64,000 nt of DNA from Auricularia sp. M13 (lineage: Eukaryota > Basidiomycota > Agaricomycetes > Auriculariales > Auriculariaceae), in assembly GCA_037042915.1 (NCBI GenBank), contig CM073193.1:6882001-6946000 (forward strand), in the 5' to 3' direction. The position numbers and the translations under genes are program-made. Of this stretch, positions 10,808 to 20,187 are shown one piece after another (within the stretch, counting starts at the first letter, position 1; the number at the start of each line of letters is the position of its first letter). The notes under the pieces were generated by a model that worked only from the letters and a program-made list of their open reading frames with translations, made no database searches and was not told where the DNA came from.

Positions 10808-12947
10808 TCAGTGGCACTTTCCAGCAGAAAACCAAACCTCAGCACGATCCTTCACGGTCTTGCCTACGGGGTCCGGAGTACCTGGTGCAGCTCTCCAGAG
10901 ATCGCCGTTGAGCGCGAATCCATCGACACGACGCTCCTTGAACCCGAATTCCGCTGGGAGGACCTGCTGCTGACGCAGGAGGAGTTCGGACTCATCGGCA
11001 TTTGGGAGGAAGAGCGAGAGCGTAGCGTTGAAGAGGTTGCCGTTGTAATGCGTGAGGCTGAGGATCGTGCCGCGTCCGAACGAGGGCGCGGGAGAGGAGA
11101 GGGTTTTACCGTCATCGCTTAGCACAAGTTTGACGCTGCCGTATGCGGGATCGCTGTAGCAGCCTGCAAGACCTTTGATGGGGACATCCGGCTGAGTAGC
11201 GTTCGCGGGAGAAGGCAGGGCTGCTGCATCTTGGGCCGCTGCTGCCTGGAGACCTCCCTGGTTCAGTGCGTCGAACCTAACGTAAGGTGTGAGCGACCTG
11301 CAAGAAGCGTTACAAGCAGAGGCTAACCTGGAGATCCAGTCGACCTGAAGGGGCATCTTGAGAAGATACTCAGCTGCGCGCCATGTGGCGGAATTGTGCA
11401 TGAAGTATCCACGGGGGCTATCGTTGGTGATAACCACGATACCAACACCATCGTTTGGGAACGTGACGAGCTGGGCCATGAATCCCTGAGAATGGTTCAG
11501 CAAGTGATTTGACACACTCTCACGCTACGTACATAATAGCTTCCGTCGTGCCCGACCCACTGAGAGAGAATGTCAACATTTATTGATAAGGCTAATAGAT
11601 CGCATCACTCACCTCATGCCCCTGATACGACGAGCGCTCGAAACCGAGGCCGTAAACAATGGGAGCCATCTCAGGTGCAGATGCAACACCGGATTCGATC
11701 GAAACACCAGTGGACATCGTGTTCAGGACGCTCGCAGGAATGATCACCTCGCCGGTGGTAGGATTCGTTCCGCCATTCAGAAGAACCTGCAGCCAGAGAG
11801 CCTACCCAATTTCGATTCAGCTAAGCAATTCGCGATGCTGCAGCAGACATACCATGTCCTCGATGGTCGTAATGACTCCGCCACAGCCAGCAATGCCACC
11901 GAGGGACCTTGCAGGCGGGCCATTGGTTGCACGGAGCACTCCAGGAGATGTGAGGTTCTCTCCCTGACGCCAGAAGCCGTTCTCCATTTTGCCAGACTCG
12001 ACGGCAGTGACGAAATCATAGGTCGTCGATGTCATGCCAACTTTGTCGAAGATGTTGCTCTTCACGAAGTCAGGGAAGGGCTTTCCGGCGAGCCGCGCGA
12101 CAAGCGATGCTGCAACGTTGTACATCTACTCCCCGGTCAGGCGCGCGCCAGCGAGAGACTAAAACATAGGATGAGCTGACCTGGTTGCTGTACTGCCAGA
12201 CGCTGCGGAAAGGATTGGCTGGCTTCAGATACTTCATCACTCGCGCCTGAGGATGAAAGCATGTCAACCGTTACGCGCGTTAAAGGAGGCGAATATGCTA
12301 AGTTTCATACCGAAAAGTCTGCGTCCATGTCATCGTGCACAAGAATACCGTCGTGGCGCGGCATTCCTGTACGGTGCGAGAGAACGTCGAAAGCGTCGGT
12401 TCCGCGGTCTGCAAACTTGTCCTGGAGTGCGAATTCGTGGAGAACGTTGCGCCATGGCGTGTGCAAATCGAAGTCGACTGATGGGTCCGCGGCGAGCAAG
12501 CCGACAGATGCAGCGGTGAAGTGCTTGGAGAGACTTCCAACTGGCTGAAGAGTCTTGCGAAAGCCGATGGTCGTCAATTCAGTGGCAACATAGGGATAGA
12601 GACGGGCATACCTTGGTGGTCATGGGGTCGCCAGCCTCGTTACGCACGCCGAATGCGCGAGTGTCGACGTCGAAGGTGCCGTTGCCGGTGCGGCGCACAA
12701 GAGCTACTGTTACACCCTTGATACCCCAATGGCCCATGGTCTTCGTGATGAAGTCCTCGTACTCGCCGGTTATGAGATTTGCGCCATCGCGAGCAACGAG
12801 TTCCTTGTGATGGGCAGGAGCGCGGGTGGAAAGCAGAAAATTACGGGGAAGATTACTGAGATGTTCGCGTAGCTCGTAAGACGACTCTGGAAGAGAAGCT
12901 AGGGAGAGGGCGGGAGTCGCCAGAAGCAGTGGTGTGAGGAAATGCAT
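10808..12947 (-). CDS. Secreted serine hydrolase, beta-lactamase/PBP-like (class C fold)
   Basis: Start ATG 12945-12947 opens a secretion signal (MHFLTPLLLATPALSLASL). Mature motifs in order are GSLSKHFTAASVGLLA, the SxxK box with the nucleophile Ser in SLSK; DVLSHRTGMPRHD; then a spliced exon giving RSVWQYSNQMYNVAAS, where YSN is the second active-site motif. VGHDGSYY near 11545 takes the place of the KTG box. Further matches are GMTSTTYDF, GGIAGCGGVITTIEDM and GVGIVVITND, and the C-terminal lipocalin-like beta domain is typical of the fungal proteins. About six introns, one of them a 51-nt intron that stays in frame near 11275. These fungal proteins act as esterases/peptidases or lactonases outside the cell; the actual substrate is unknown. 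A TATA-like ATATAAAAA (minus) lies at 12982-12990. Confidence 0.85.
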
Positions 12948-13628
12948 TAGGTTGTGAAACTCCTCTTCGTCTGCCGCGAGGTTTTTATATGTCCGGAAGT
13001 TCGCTCGAAACGTCAATTGCCAATCCAAACTGTGTGAGGGTATCAAACTCACTGCGGATCCGGCGTTAGCGTTCCCAAGCGCGCTGCGTAGTCATCAGCT
13101 CGCCGTGCATTTGGTCCCACAGCCATCGGCACCAAGCTGCACGGGCATCCCTGGCAGCGTCCTCATAAACCTGGTACCCCAAGTAAATATGGCCGTCTAA
13201 AACGGGTGATAATGCATTTGATCAGATGCTCATTTTGCAGAGGATTCGCGCCAGATTCGCGCCCTGGTAGTCAGATTGGGAAAATGAGTGATCCACGGCG
13301 GTTTCTGAATCGGGGACATTCCAGGAATGAGTCGCCCGATTTGACACCAACAGAGACAGCGCCGCGTATAGCATCGACGATTCCGCCCAGTTGGTGGCGC
13401 GATATGCCGCAGCGCCGCAGTCAGAGAGCCATTTGAAGGCAGTTTCTATCATGCTCACAGCCATTGCATGCCTAAAAGTACGGGTGTGATGACAAGCAGT
13501 TTTGCAGATGCAGCATTGCATATCGATTATCATGCGACAACTTGAAGTGGAAAAGATTTGGCGGAGTTTGAATGCAGACTCGGAAGCCTGTCTGCGACCA
13601 CCGCACTTCTTTTATTCTCTTTGACGCA
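12948..13628. other. Intergenic between divergent genes
   Basis: Upstream regions of the serine hydrolase (minus) and the small coiled-coil gene (plus). Apart from the TATA-like run at 12982-12990 I see no gene or repeat. Confidence 0.5.
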
Positions 13629-13835
13629 ATGAACGGCCAACCCAAGCCTCCCAATGGCTCGACCGAAGAGGCTGATGATCTGGACCTCGCGAAGCTTCTG
13701 AAGGAGCTCGACACCGCGAACGCGGTCGCAGACGGCGTGGAATCCAAGCTTGACGACCTGTTGGGCACGCTGGACACGCTTTTAAGCAAGCTTGAGGAGA
13801 AAGCAGAGCAGCGTGACCAGGCGAAGAAGGATTAG
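13629..13835 (+). CDS. Small conserved coiled-coil protein (68 aa)
   Basis: Single exon starting at the second Met of the frame (MNGQPKPPNGSTEEADDLDL), stop at 13833-13835. The core TANAVADGVESKLDDLLG and TLDTLLSKLEEKAEQ is a regular amphipathic helix with heptad leucines. I recall similar 60-80 aa fungal proteins with an (A/G)xADGxExKLDxLLxxLDxLL pattern and no assigned function. It is very acidic N-terminally and Lys-rich at the extreme C-terminus. No targeting signal. Function unknown. Confidence 0.65.
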   Translation: MNGQPKPPNGSTEEADDLDLAKLLKELDTANAVADGVESKLDDLLGTLDTLLSKLEEKAEQRDQAKKD

Positions 13836-14265
13836 TGGCCTCGTATGCGTCCATTGAGGCTCGTCGCCGTTCTGCTCATTGCGCGGGTGCAGCGATTGTT
13901 GGACCTTGCTCAATGTCGAACTTCCGATTACAACCCACCAACGCTGCATGCATGGAGTCGCCACTAGACTTGCGCACAGTGCAGTGTTGGCAATACCTCG
14001 AGACGTCCGAAGCGTGCAGCCCAACGCGGGATATAATACAACACCCTGTCTTCTGTCTACTGTAGCCATTGCCTTTTCTCCGATCATTTTGTAAACCACG
14101 CATTCCACCGACTTGACTTGTCTACTATGCTCCAAGTGTCAAGCTCGCTTTGCGAACCCTGCCCATTGAGGCGCATTCGGCGCGTTGGCAGCCACCGCTT
14201 CTAGCCGTCTTTTGTGCCACATCCCTGTGCTCCACCCTACCTTCACCATCGAAAGCCCATCGGGG
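13836..14265. other. Intergenic, no gene recognised
   Basis: Short frames only, on both strands, overlapping and without family. Probably the 3' flank of the small coiled-coil gene and the leader of the next plus-strand gene. The frame of the next gene is open back to 14185, so an earlier start is possible. Confidence 0.4.
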
Positions 14266-14943
14266 ATGACTACGCCAGCATCAGCAACGGCAGCCAAGGC
14301 TGCATGGAAAGAGCACGTCGAGCCCGTTGTACAGGCATACTGGCCGCATCCAACGGCGGACGCGATCCCAAGCCCAAGCAAGCTCGATTACGCTGCATAC
14401 ACCAAGGCATACACCGCAGTCTACGACATCTGCACGAGCACGTCGCCTGCCGAGGCTGGCGGGCTTATCATGCCGCTCCTGGATGCCGCGATCTCCGACT
14501 GGACACGCGCCGCCCGCACGTTCATCGGCAGCGATGTCCAGCGCTATATCACTGCCTGGAACGCGTTCGAGACCGCCCGCGCGCATACGACGAAGTTATT
14601 CGCATATCCGGACAGGCACTTCTACGCATATGGCAGCGCGGACGATAGTGGCCTACGCAGGTCGCTCGAGGACGCCACCCGCAGTCCGGTCGAGAAGCCC
14701 GAAAGCAGCGCTGCGACTGCGCTTCGCAGATGGCGTCTCAACGTCGTCCTGCCCGTCTTTGGAGACGGGGGCTCCGTCAAAGTCAAAGATATCCTCCCCG
14801 AGGATGTGGAAGAAAGGAAGAAACTCGCCGACACGCTTAGGAAGTCGTTCCTGGCCTGCGGCCTCGAGAATAACGACGCTCCTGTGGTAGCTCTCAGAGA
14901 GCCCAAGGAAACGAAGGAAGATGCAAAGGAGTCCGCGGACTAG
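14266..14943 (+). CDS. Orphan cullin-repeat-like protein without cullin homology domain
   Basis: Intronless, about 225 aa from MTTPASATAAKAAWKEHV; a start at 14185 would add 27 residues. The order YTKAYTAVYDICTS, then LDAAISDWTRAARTFIG, VQRYITAWNAFETARAHTTK, LFAYPDRHFYAYG and LRRWRLNVVLPVFGD resembles the first cullin repeats (YxxxYxxVYxYCTS, a helix ending in LNRHW, then a LxxWR helix). The C-terminus is Lys/Glu-rich and ends within about 50 residues. There is no cullin homology domain, no Roc1/Rbx1-binding part and no neddylation lysine. It could be a truncated cullin paralogue or an unrelated helical protein. The resemblance is by eye only. Confidence 0.5.
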   Translation: MTTPASATAAKAAWKEHVEPVVQAYWPHPTADAIPSPSKLDYAAYTKAYTAVYDICTSTSPAEAGGLIMPLLDAAISDWTRAARTFIGSDVQRYITAWNAFETARAHTTKLFAYPDRHFYAYGSADDSGLRRSLEDATRSPVEKPESSAATALRRWRLNVVLPVFGDGGSVKVKDILPEDVEERKKLADTLRKSFLACGLENNDAPVVALREPKETKEDAKESAD

Positions 14944-15172
14944 TTGCTCATCTCAGGTCAACGCAGAGTATTGCTCAGTAAAAGTACGCGGACATTACAT
15001 GGAGTCTACTGGCCGAATAAGCAAAATCAATAGCAGTCAAATTCGTGTATTCAACGTGTGACGCGTCATCTATACTGGAGGTACACCTAGGTACTAGACA
15101 AGGGCCGGCACGTGCCGGCAGGGTCACCTTGCGCTCGCTGCGATGTGCAAGACAACTCTGGACGACTCTATT

Positions 15173-15704
15173 CTAGTTTCTAGCTCTATAGGATCTGCTT
15201 CTATCGTTTCCTCGCCGCACTGGCGCTTGCTCGGGCCCGATGCGGGCGTCCTCTGTCTCTTTGCGTGGGCGCATGGGAGACTGCGGGTGCTCCGGACGTT
15301 TGTGGTCCAGGACGTCCATTCGCGTGAGGATCGCGGATATTATGTCCTTTGCCGGGCCAGGATTCGATCCGTCCTCTTTCGCTGGGAAGTTCCAGGCCTC
15401 GACAGTGAAGTGGAGCTCGACTAGAGCACCTTCAAGCTGGGAGTGGTAGTGCGCTGGTTCAATCGGCTCGACATGCTTGTCATAGGCCGGAATGGGCACA
15501 ACGTCGTACTTGTTCTCGGCCTTGAGCTCCTCGAACTCGGAGAGCTGAACGCGGATGGCATTGGCCACTCGTCGATGTGGAAGGCTGGGCCGTAGTCCTT
15601 TGCCACTGCGCAATGGTCGTGTCAGGAGGCGGCTGGACTTCGTTTGTGGGTGGCTTACTGATTGCGGCGCCGTCGTCGGCATCGTTCTCGGCGGTGTCTG
15701 ACAT
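15173..15704 (-). CDS. Small basidiomycete protein of unknown function, possibly frame-broken
   Basis: Exon 1 encodes MSDTAENDADDGAAI and ends at a GTAAGC donor. After a 50-nt intron the sequence reads AKDYGPAFHIDEWP. The continuation AIRVQLSEFEELKAENKYDV, VPIPAYDKHVEPIEPAHYH and LEGALVELHFTVEAWNF is in the neighbouring frame, so one base seems lost or gained near 15550. The PIPAYD...IEPxHYHxxLxGALVxxxFTxxxW pattern is one I associate with lineage-specific Agaricomycete proteins of unknown role. It sits directly beside a Helitron helicase fossil on the other strand. Confidence 0.4.
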
Positions 15705-15789
15705 TGTGGCATCACTGTCGAAGCTATCGCGCTCCTATAATCGTACCTCAGGATGGTGCGGACACAGTCGGCCGTGTTACTTACCTTTT

Positions 15790-16552
15790 AATAGCTTGTG
15801 CTTGAACTTGACAGCACCGTTACTGTTGAAACCATGGAAGACGTCGCTTGTGGAACGGTACGCCATGTATGCGAGCAAGAATGAGAGCAGCAAACGGCGG
15901 CGGCTTCCAGACGAGGTCGAAGTTGCCGTTGGGATGAAGGTCATGGTGACCTTTAATATCCAGACGGAGTTGGACGTCGCAAATGGTGCACGCAGTACTG
16001 TTGTTGGCGTCATCCTTCATCCCGACGAGCCCGAGATCAGCCCAACGGCGCACGAGGTGAAGCTTGAGTACCCACCTGCCTATATTCCTGGTCAAGTTGG
16101 ACAAAACACGGGCGAAGCAGCTGGAAGGACTGGATGAGGGTGTTATCCACATAGCGCCGATGCAGCAAAGCTTCGGTTTGGATACGACATTGGGCAGGTA
16201 TTCCGTTGAGCGCAGCCAGCTTCCAATCACAGTGGCGTACGCGTTCACGGACTATCGTGCACAGGGCCGGACATTATGCCCTGTCATCGTCGACATCGCG
16301 ACACCGCCTACGGGCCAGCTATCTGGATTCAGCGTATATGTAGCATGCTCGCGCGGGCGAGGTCGAGACGCTATCCGATTGCAGCTTGCTGCGCGGGTTT
16401 GACTATAAGTTGTTTATAACACATCCAAGTGAGTACCTGCGTCTGGAAGACCAGCGGTTAGAAGGACTGGATGCAGCGACAACGAGGGTATACTTGCAGG
16501 TGGCTTCATGTTCTCAGGACGGACTGATGAGCATGCAGACAGATGGAGCGTA
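15790..16552 (+). pseudogene. Helitron-type PIF1 helicase, C-terminal remnant
   Basis: Three frame-shifted pieces of the C-terminal part of the PIF1-like helicase found in fungal Helitrons. The first has VGMKVMVTFNIQTELDVANG and ARSTVVGVILHPDEP. The second, in another frame from about 16090, has LVKLDKTRAKQLEGLDEGVI, PITVAYAFTDYRAQGRTL (helicase motif V/VI region) and SVYVACSRGRGRDAIRL. The third, from about 16393, has LLRGFDYKLFITHPSEYLRL and EDQRLEGLDAATTRVYLQ. Single-base changes near 16089 and 16385 break the frame. The N-terminal helicase motifs, the Rep domain and a clear 3' hairpin/CTRR end are not visible, so this is a decayed insertion, not an active element. Confidence 0.8.
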
Positions 16553-17341
16553 GGACTTGTTCAAATGAATTTGACAATATATCGTTGGGAAGTAACCACT
16601 GGGCAGCGCCAAAAGAACCGCAGCAAGAGGCTGGCAACGCCGTGCTGGTAGTGTAGGATGCTGCAGCGAAGCAGCTCGCGTTCACGGTCGGATTCAAACT
16701 GCGGTCCGAGGAGGCTCCACGGACGCGCATGCTCCACGGACGAGGGCGCTCCGGCTAAGCCTCGGAAAAAGGGCACGCGCGCTTGGGAATTTCACACAAA
16801 CGAGAGACCTTGCTGGCGCAAGGTGATGTACATTGTAATTGTCTGTTCAACCACTCCACGGGCGGGTCGCAACACGCGTTTATAAATTTCGTTGGAGTGA
16901 ATGACGACTTAGAAATCACTGCCACAGGAGCATAGCACGGGCTGCGAGTCTGACTGTGAGAGCTTCCCGACAGAGGCAAGTCCGAGGCTTTCTTCTTGCA
17001 GTTTGCACCGCACCGTCTCGCCAAATTCAAATGAGAATCTGTGATTCAGGTCCAATTGGCCGCATACCTTATTATGCGGTCTTTCTGGCATCCATGCGAT
17101 ATGAACTCAATGCCTGAAAGTGACCGATATAGATGGAGAACTCGAGAGCCAGATGGCTAGGGCAGGGTGGCGCCGGTAGGAAGTAGGTCCACCAACAACC
17201 ATCACCCCCATGATCATACGCACAGCTTGGATGAGGATTGGCGCGGCGCAGTCGGCGCTGACTGCCAGCGCCGAAGACCGCCCATATAAAGTCGCGAGAG
17301 TCGCGTACCGGCAGTTCAATACCTTTCGTTTTATCTGCTTC
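16553..17341. other. Intergenic, Helitron flank plus promoter of next gene
   Basis: No supported gene. Short minus frames (16561-16776, 16755-17030) show no family. The right end contains the TATA box of the CFEM-like gene. I looked for a Helitron terminal hairpin followed by CTRR and could not identify one with confidence. Confidence 0.4.
17285..17290 (+). promoter_or_regulatory. TATA box of CFEM-like gene
   Basis: TATAAA lies 52 bp before the ATG of the small secreted protein. Its spacing suits a short 5' leader. Confidence 0.5.
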
Positions 17342-17834
17342 ATGAAGTTCTCACCTCTGCTTCTTACCGCTGCGATCGCCCAGCTGGCTGCTGCTGCCAG
17401 CAACAGCAGCCAGTGCATCAGCAGCTGCATAAAGACCGCGTCGACTTCGGTGAATTCGCAGCCGCATCTCGTTCAGACCTGTACGACCCCAGACTCGCAG
17501 AACAGGTGCGTCCCGGCTCATGCGCGAACACAGTTTACTGAACATGAAGTCTGAAGGCGCACATGCGAGATAGACCTCTGCTTTTCTAGCTGGAACATCC
17601 GCGACTTGACCGAACAGTGCATGGAAGGCCAGTGTAAAGACGCCATTCCCGAACTCAAGAAGTGCAGTGAGCATAGGCGTTGGCTGCGAGTTAAGCATGC
17701 GCTGATCGTCTTCAGACCAGACGTACGAGCCCGATCAGTCCCTTGTCGAGAACACAGTGAGGGGAGCTGCACGAGCTGGAGGTCTCCTGGCCGTGTCAGG
17801 CGTCGCATTTGCTTTCGTCATGCAGTACATTTGA
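17342..17834 (+). CDS. Small Cys-rich, probably GPI-anchored CFEM-like protein
   Basis: Three exons: 17342-17505, 17590-17666, 17716-17834. A signal peptide (MKFSPLLLTAAIAQLAAAAS) is followed by cysteines in CISSCIKTAS, VQTCTTPDSQ, TEQCMEGQCKDAIPELKKC and an N-glycosylation site NQT made by splicing. The C-terminus is a hydrophobic stretch (GGLLAVSGVAFAFVMQYI) directly before the stop, as expected for a GPI-attachment signal. The exon-2/3 junction phase was decisive: only the acceptor at 17715 gives an open frame into the hydrophobic tail. Fewer cysteines are visible than the eight of a canonical CFEM domain, so the family assignment is tentative. Likely wall- or membrane-bound. Confidence 0.6.
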
Positions 17835-18193
17835 TGATTGTATGTCTGCTCGAATGTAATGAAACAGCGTATGATGACTGTGCCAGAAAAGTCATGTATG
17901 GTGAGCCGTGCGGTGAAAAGCCAAAATCGGGGTGAAGACCGAGCTTGGCGGCCCCAAGCAGCTTCCAAGCGATTCGTTTTGACCATGCACCACGAAGCCA
18001 CACGTCGCCCAAACCCGAGGCGAAGTTCAGATGCTGGCAGCTCGAGCGTGGCTCGAGTTCCGACGCGTTCTGGAAGAGATTCGGCCCCCGCTGACGAATG
18101 CTTCAAGTTGACGGCCGGCAATACAAAGCCAATCTGTTCTCGTCAAGCCGGTCCAAAGCGCCGTCACAGCGCACTAACCGTCCAGCCGCTGCC
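17835..18193. other. Intergenic, no gene recognised
   Basis: Holds the 3' flank of the CFEM-like gene and the upstream region of the Ytp1-like gene. Only incidental frames are seen. Confidence 0.5.
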
Positions 18194-19912
18194 ATGCTGG
18201 CCTCTCTACCTAGAGCCGTCGTTGCGCTCCTGCTGCTCGGCCTGACCGCCGCGCACGACCATCACGAGGTCAGCGAAGCCGACGCGCGCGCGCCCGTCGA
18301 CAATGTGCTATGGCTGCACATAGCGGTTCAGGTTGCTCTCTGGGGCCTGTCCTGGCCGTTGGGTATGGTCTTAGGCATAACACGGTCAGCAGTTCGTCGC
18401 CGGCTGTGAATGGAGCAGCTGACACGGCACTCACGCAGGTCACGGTGGCATGTCCCTCTCCAAGCTACCAATTTCCTCTTGACCGCCGCGGCTTACGTGT
18501 TGGGACATATGCACGGCGGTCGCAAGTTCGCCCCGTCTGCCCACGAGAAATTTGCCAACATCTTGCTGCTGCCCATGCTGGCAATGCTCGTCCTCGGCAT
18601 ATACCTGAAGCTTCACATTCATGAGCGCACATTGCGACCCTACGCCGTCCGCGCTCATGGAATCATTGGAAAGACCTGGCCGGTGCTCGGTTGGACCCAA
18701 ATGCTCTTTGGGGCCATTACCCTCGGCGGTTACTGCGGAAAGGAAGACCTCAGTCAATGTCTCGCACACTACATCATGGGCTCAGCATTCGTTGGCTATG
18801 GTGTCTTGTTGTTACTGGCCGCTACACTGGGCGGCTGGGCGGCATGGCTTGAGGAGAAGGGGACTTCTCAGGAATGGATTGACAGCTGGGTCATCATGCT
18901 GTGGGGGATTGTACGTTCACTCCCTAATCCATCTTCATTGAGGCGACCATAGTTGACGACTTCAGGTGAATACCTTTGCACTCCACCGCGGCGGCCGATG
19001 GAGCCATAAAGACATGCAACATGTGTGCGTATGCTTATACGAGGTATGCGCACATCGCTAACTCTGACATGGTAGATCACTGGGAGTACTTTGGTGGGCC
19101 GGTGGTGCACTGGGAATTCTACTCTCCTCCAAGGGGCGGCGCTCCGTTCTACCTGGGCTCATGTGCGTTGCCCTGTGAGCCTATGTTCTTGTCTGATTTT
19201 CACTCAGAATTATCATCACCGGCTGGGCCATGTCTGCCCACGAGCAAGCGCAGATGATATCGACACGCGTGCACACAATGTTCGGCATTGCGCTTATGGG
19301 CGGCGGCGCTGCGCGTATATAGAAATCTGTTTCGTCGACAGCAGACCTGCTGCTACCTCGGGCTGGGCGGATGCATGGAAATTGCTAACGCCGTTTGTAC
19401 GTACCGTTACACAACGGCCGGTCACACAGCTGATGGCGTGCAGGGTCTGGTTGCTGGCGGGTATGCCATATCGTTGATTGTGCCTCTCAGTGACTGACGA
19501 CGCTTCATGCACCAGGGTATTGTTTATGAGTGCTACAGACGAGGAACTACGGTTTATCGCGTCTGATGCTGTACAGATGGATCACGCGACGTACATCCTC
19601 CTCATGTTCAGGTATATCAAGCACATCGCACAAATTTCCATTCTCATAGCATTCAACAGTCTCGCGTTCTTGATCCTGACGCTCACTGCATCGCTTGCGC
19701 GGGCATACCTGACAACAGGTCGAAATGCCAATCCCGCTGTAAAGATCACCAGCCCAGAAGAGGCTGAGTACATCCAACTCGCGCCAACATCTATTGTGGC
19801 ACCATACTCCGACCGTCAAGGACCAGGCGAACGAGACCAGTTCGCTATTGGCCCTGAGGACGATGACGAGGAGCCCGACTCACCAGATGGCCATGCGCAC
19901 CGGCGGTCCTAG
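18194..19912 (+). CDS. Ytp1-like multi-pass membrane protein (DUF2427 + YTP1 domain)
   Basis: A signal/anchor ([20 protein letters not shown]) and a His-rich HDHHE are followed by the DUF2427 block: [56 protein letters not shown] and [18 protein letters not shown]. The YTP1 C-terminal block follows with [67 protein letters not shown] and [20 protein letters not shown]. Homologues resemble mitochondrial electron-transport proteins and cytochrome b561-like membrane proteins; function is unknown. Exons: 18194-18384, 18439 to about 18915, 18966-19024, 19076-19162, 19208-19396, a 17-nt exon 19444-19460, and 19516 onward. An in-frame TAG at 19320-19322 splits the conserved ARI/EICFV region and is best explained by a one-base loss there. 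Cytosolic acidic tail. Confidence 0.8.
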
Positions 19913-20187
19913 TAAAGCCTTTGCATAATATGTAAACTTGCGGGGGGAGTCTGTACGGAGGATGGATGTGTAGAGCAATGAAGTATAAATGTGCCACTCT
20001 TAGAGTCGTCAATTCGTCTGCCAAGATTAACTACTCAAGCACCTGAGCTGTCTGATCGCCTAGCATTACTGTAATGCCATTGCAGGAAAGTCCTTAATAC
20101 TAAAAGAGTGTGTATGCGTATATATGTTCAGGAAAGGCTACAGAGCAGCCTATCCAGGCGCTCGGGCAGTGAAAAGAATGACAGTCA

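Noticed and set aside
10380-10835. 151-codon minus-strand ORF downstream of the serine hydrolase
   Set aside because: Overlaps the hydrolase 3' end in another frame, shows no family or signal sequence, and its composition is that of translated non-coding DNA.
15577-16137. Plus-strand ORF reading as one 186-aa protein
   Set aside because: Its right half is genuine Helitron helicase sequence, but the left half is the antisense of the small minus-strand gene.
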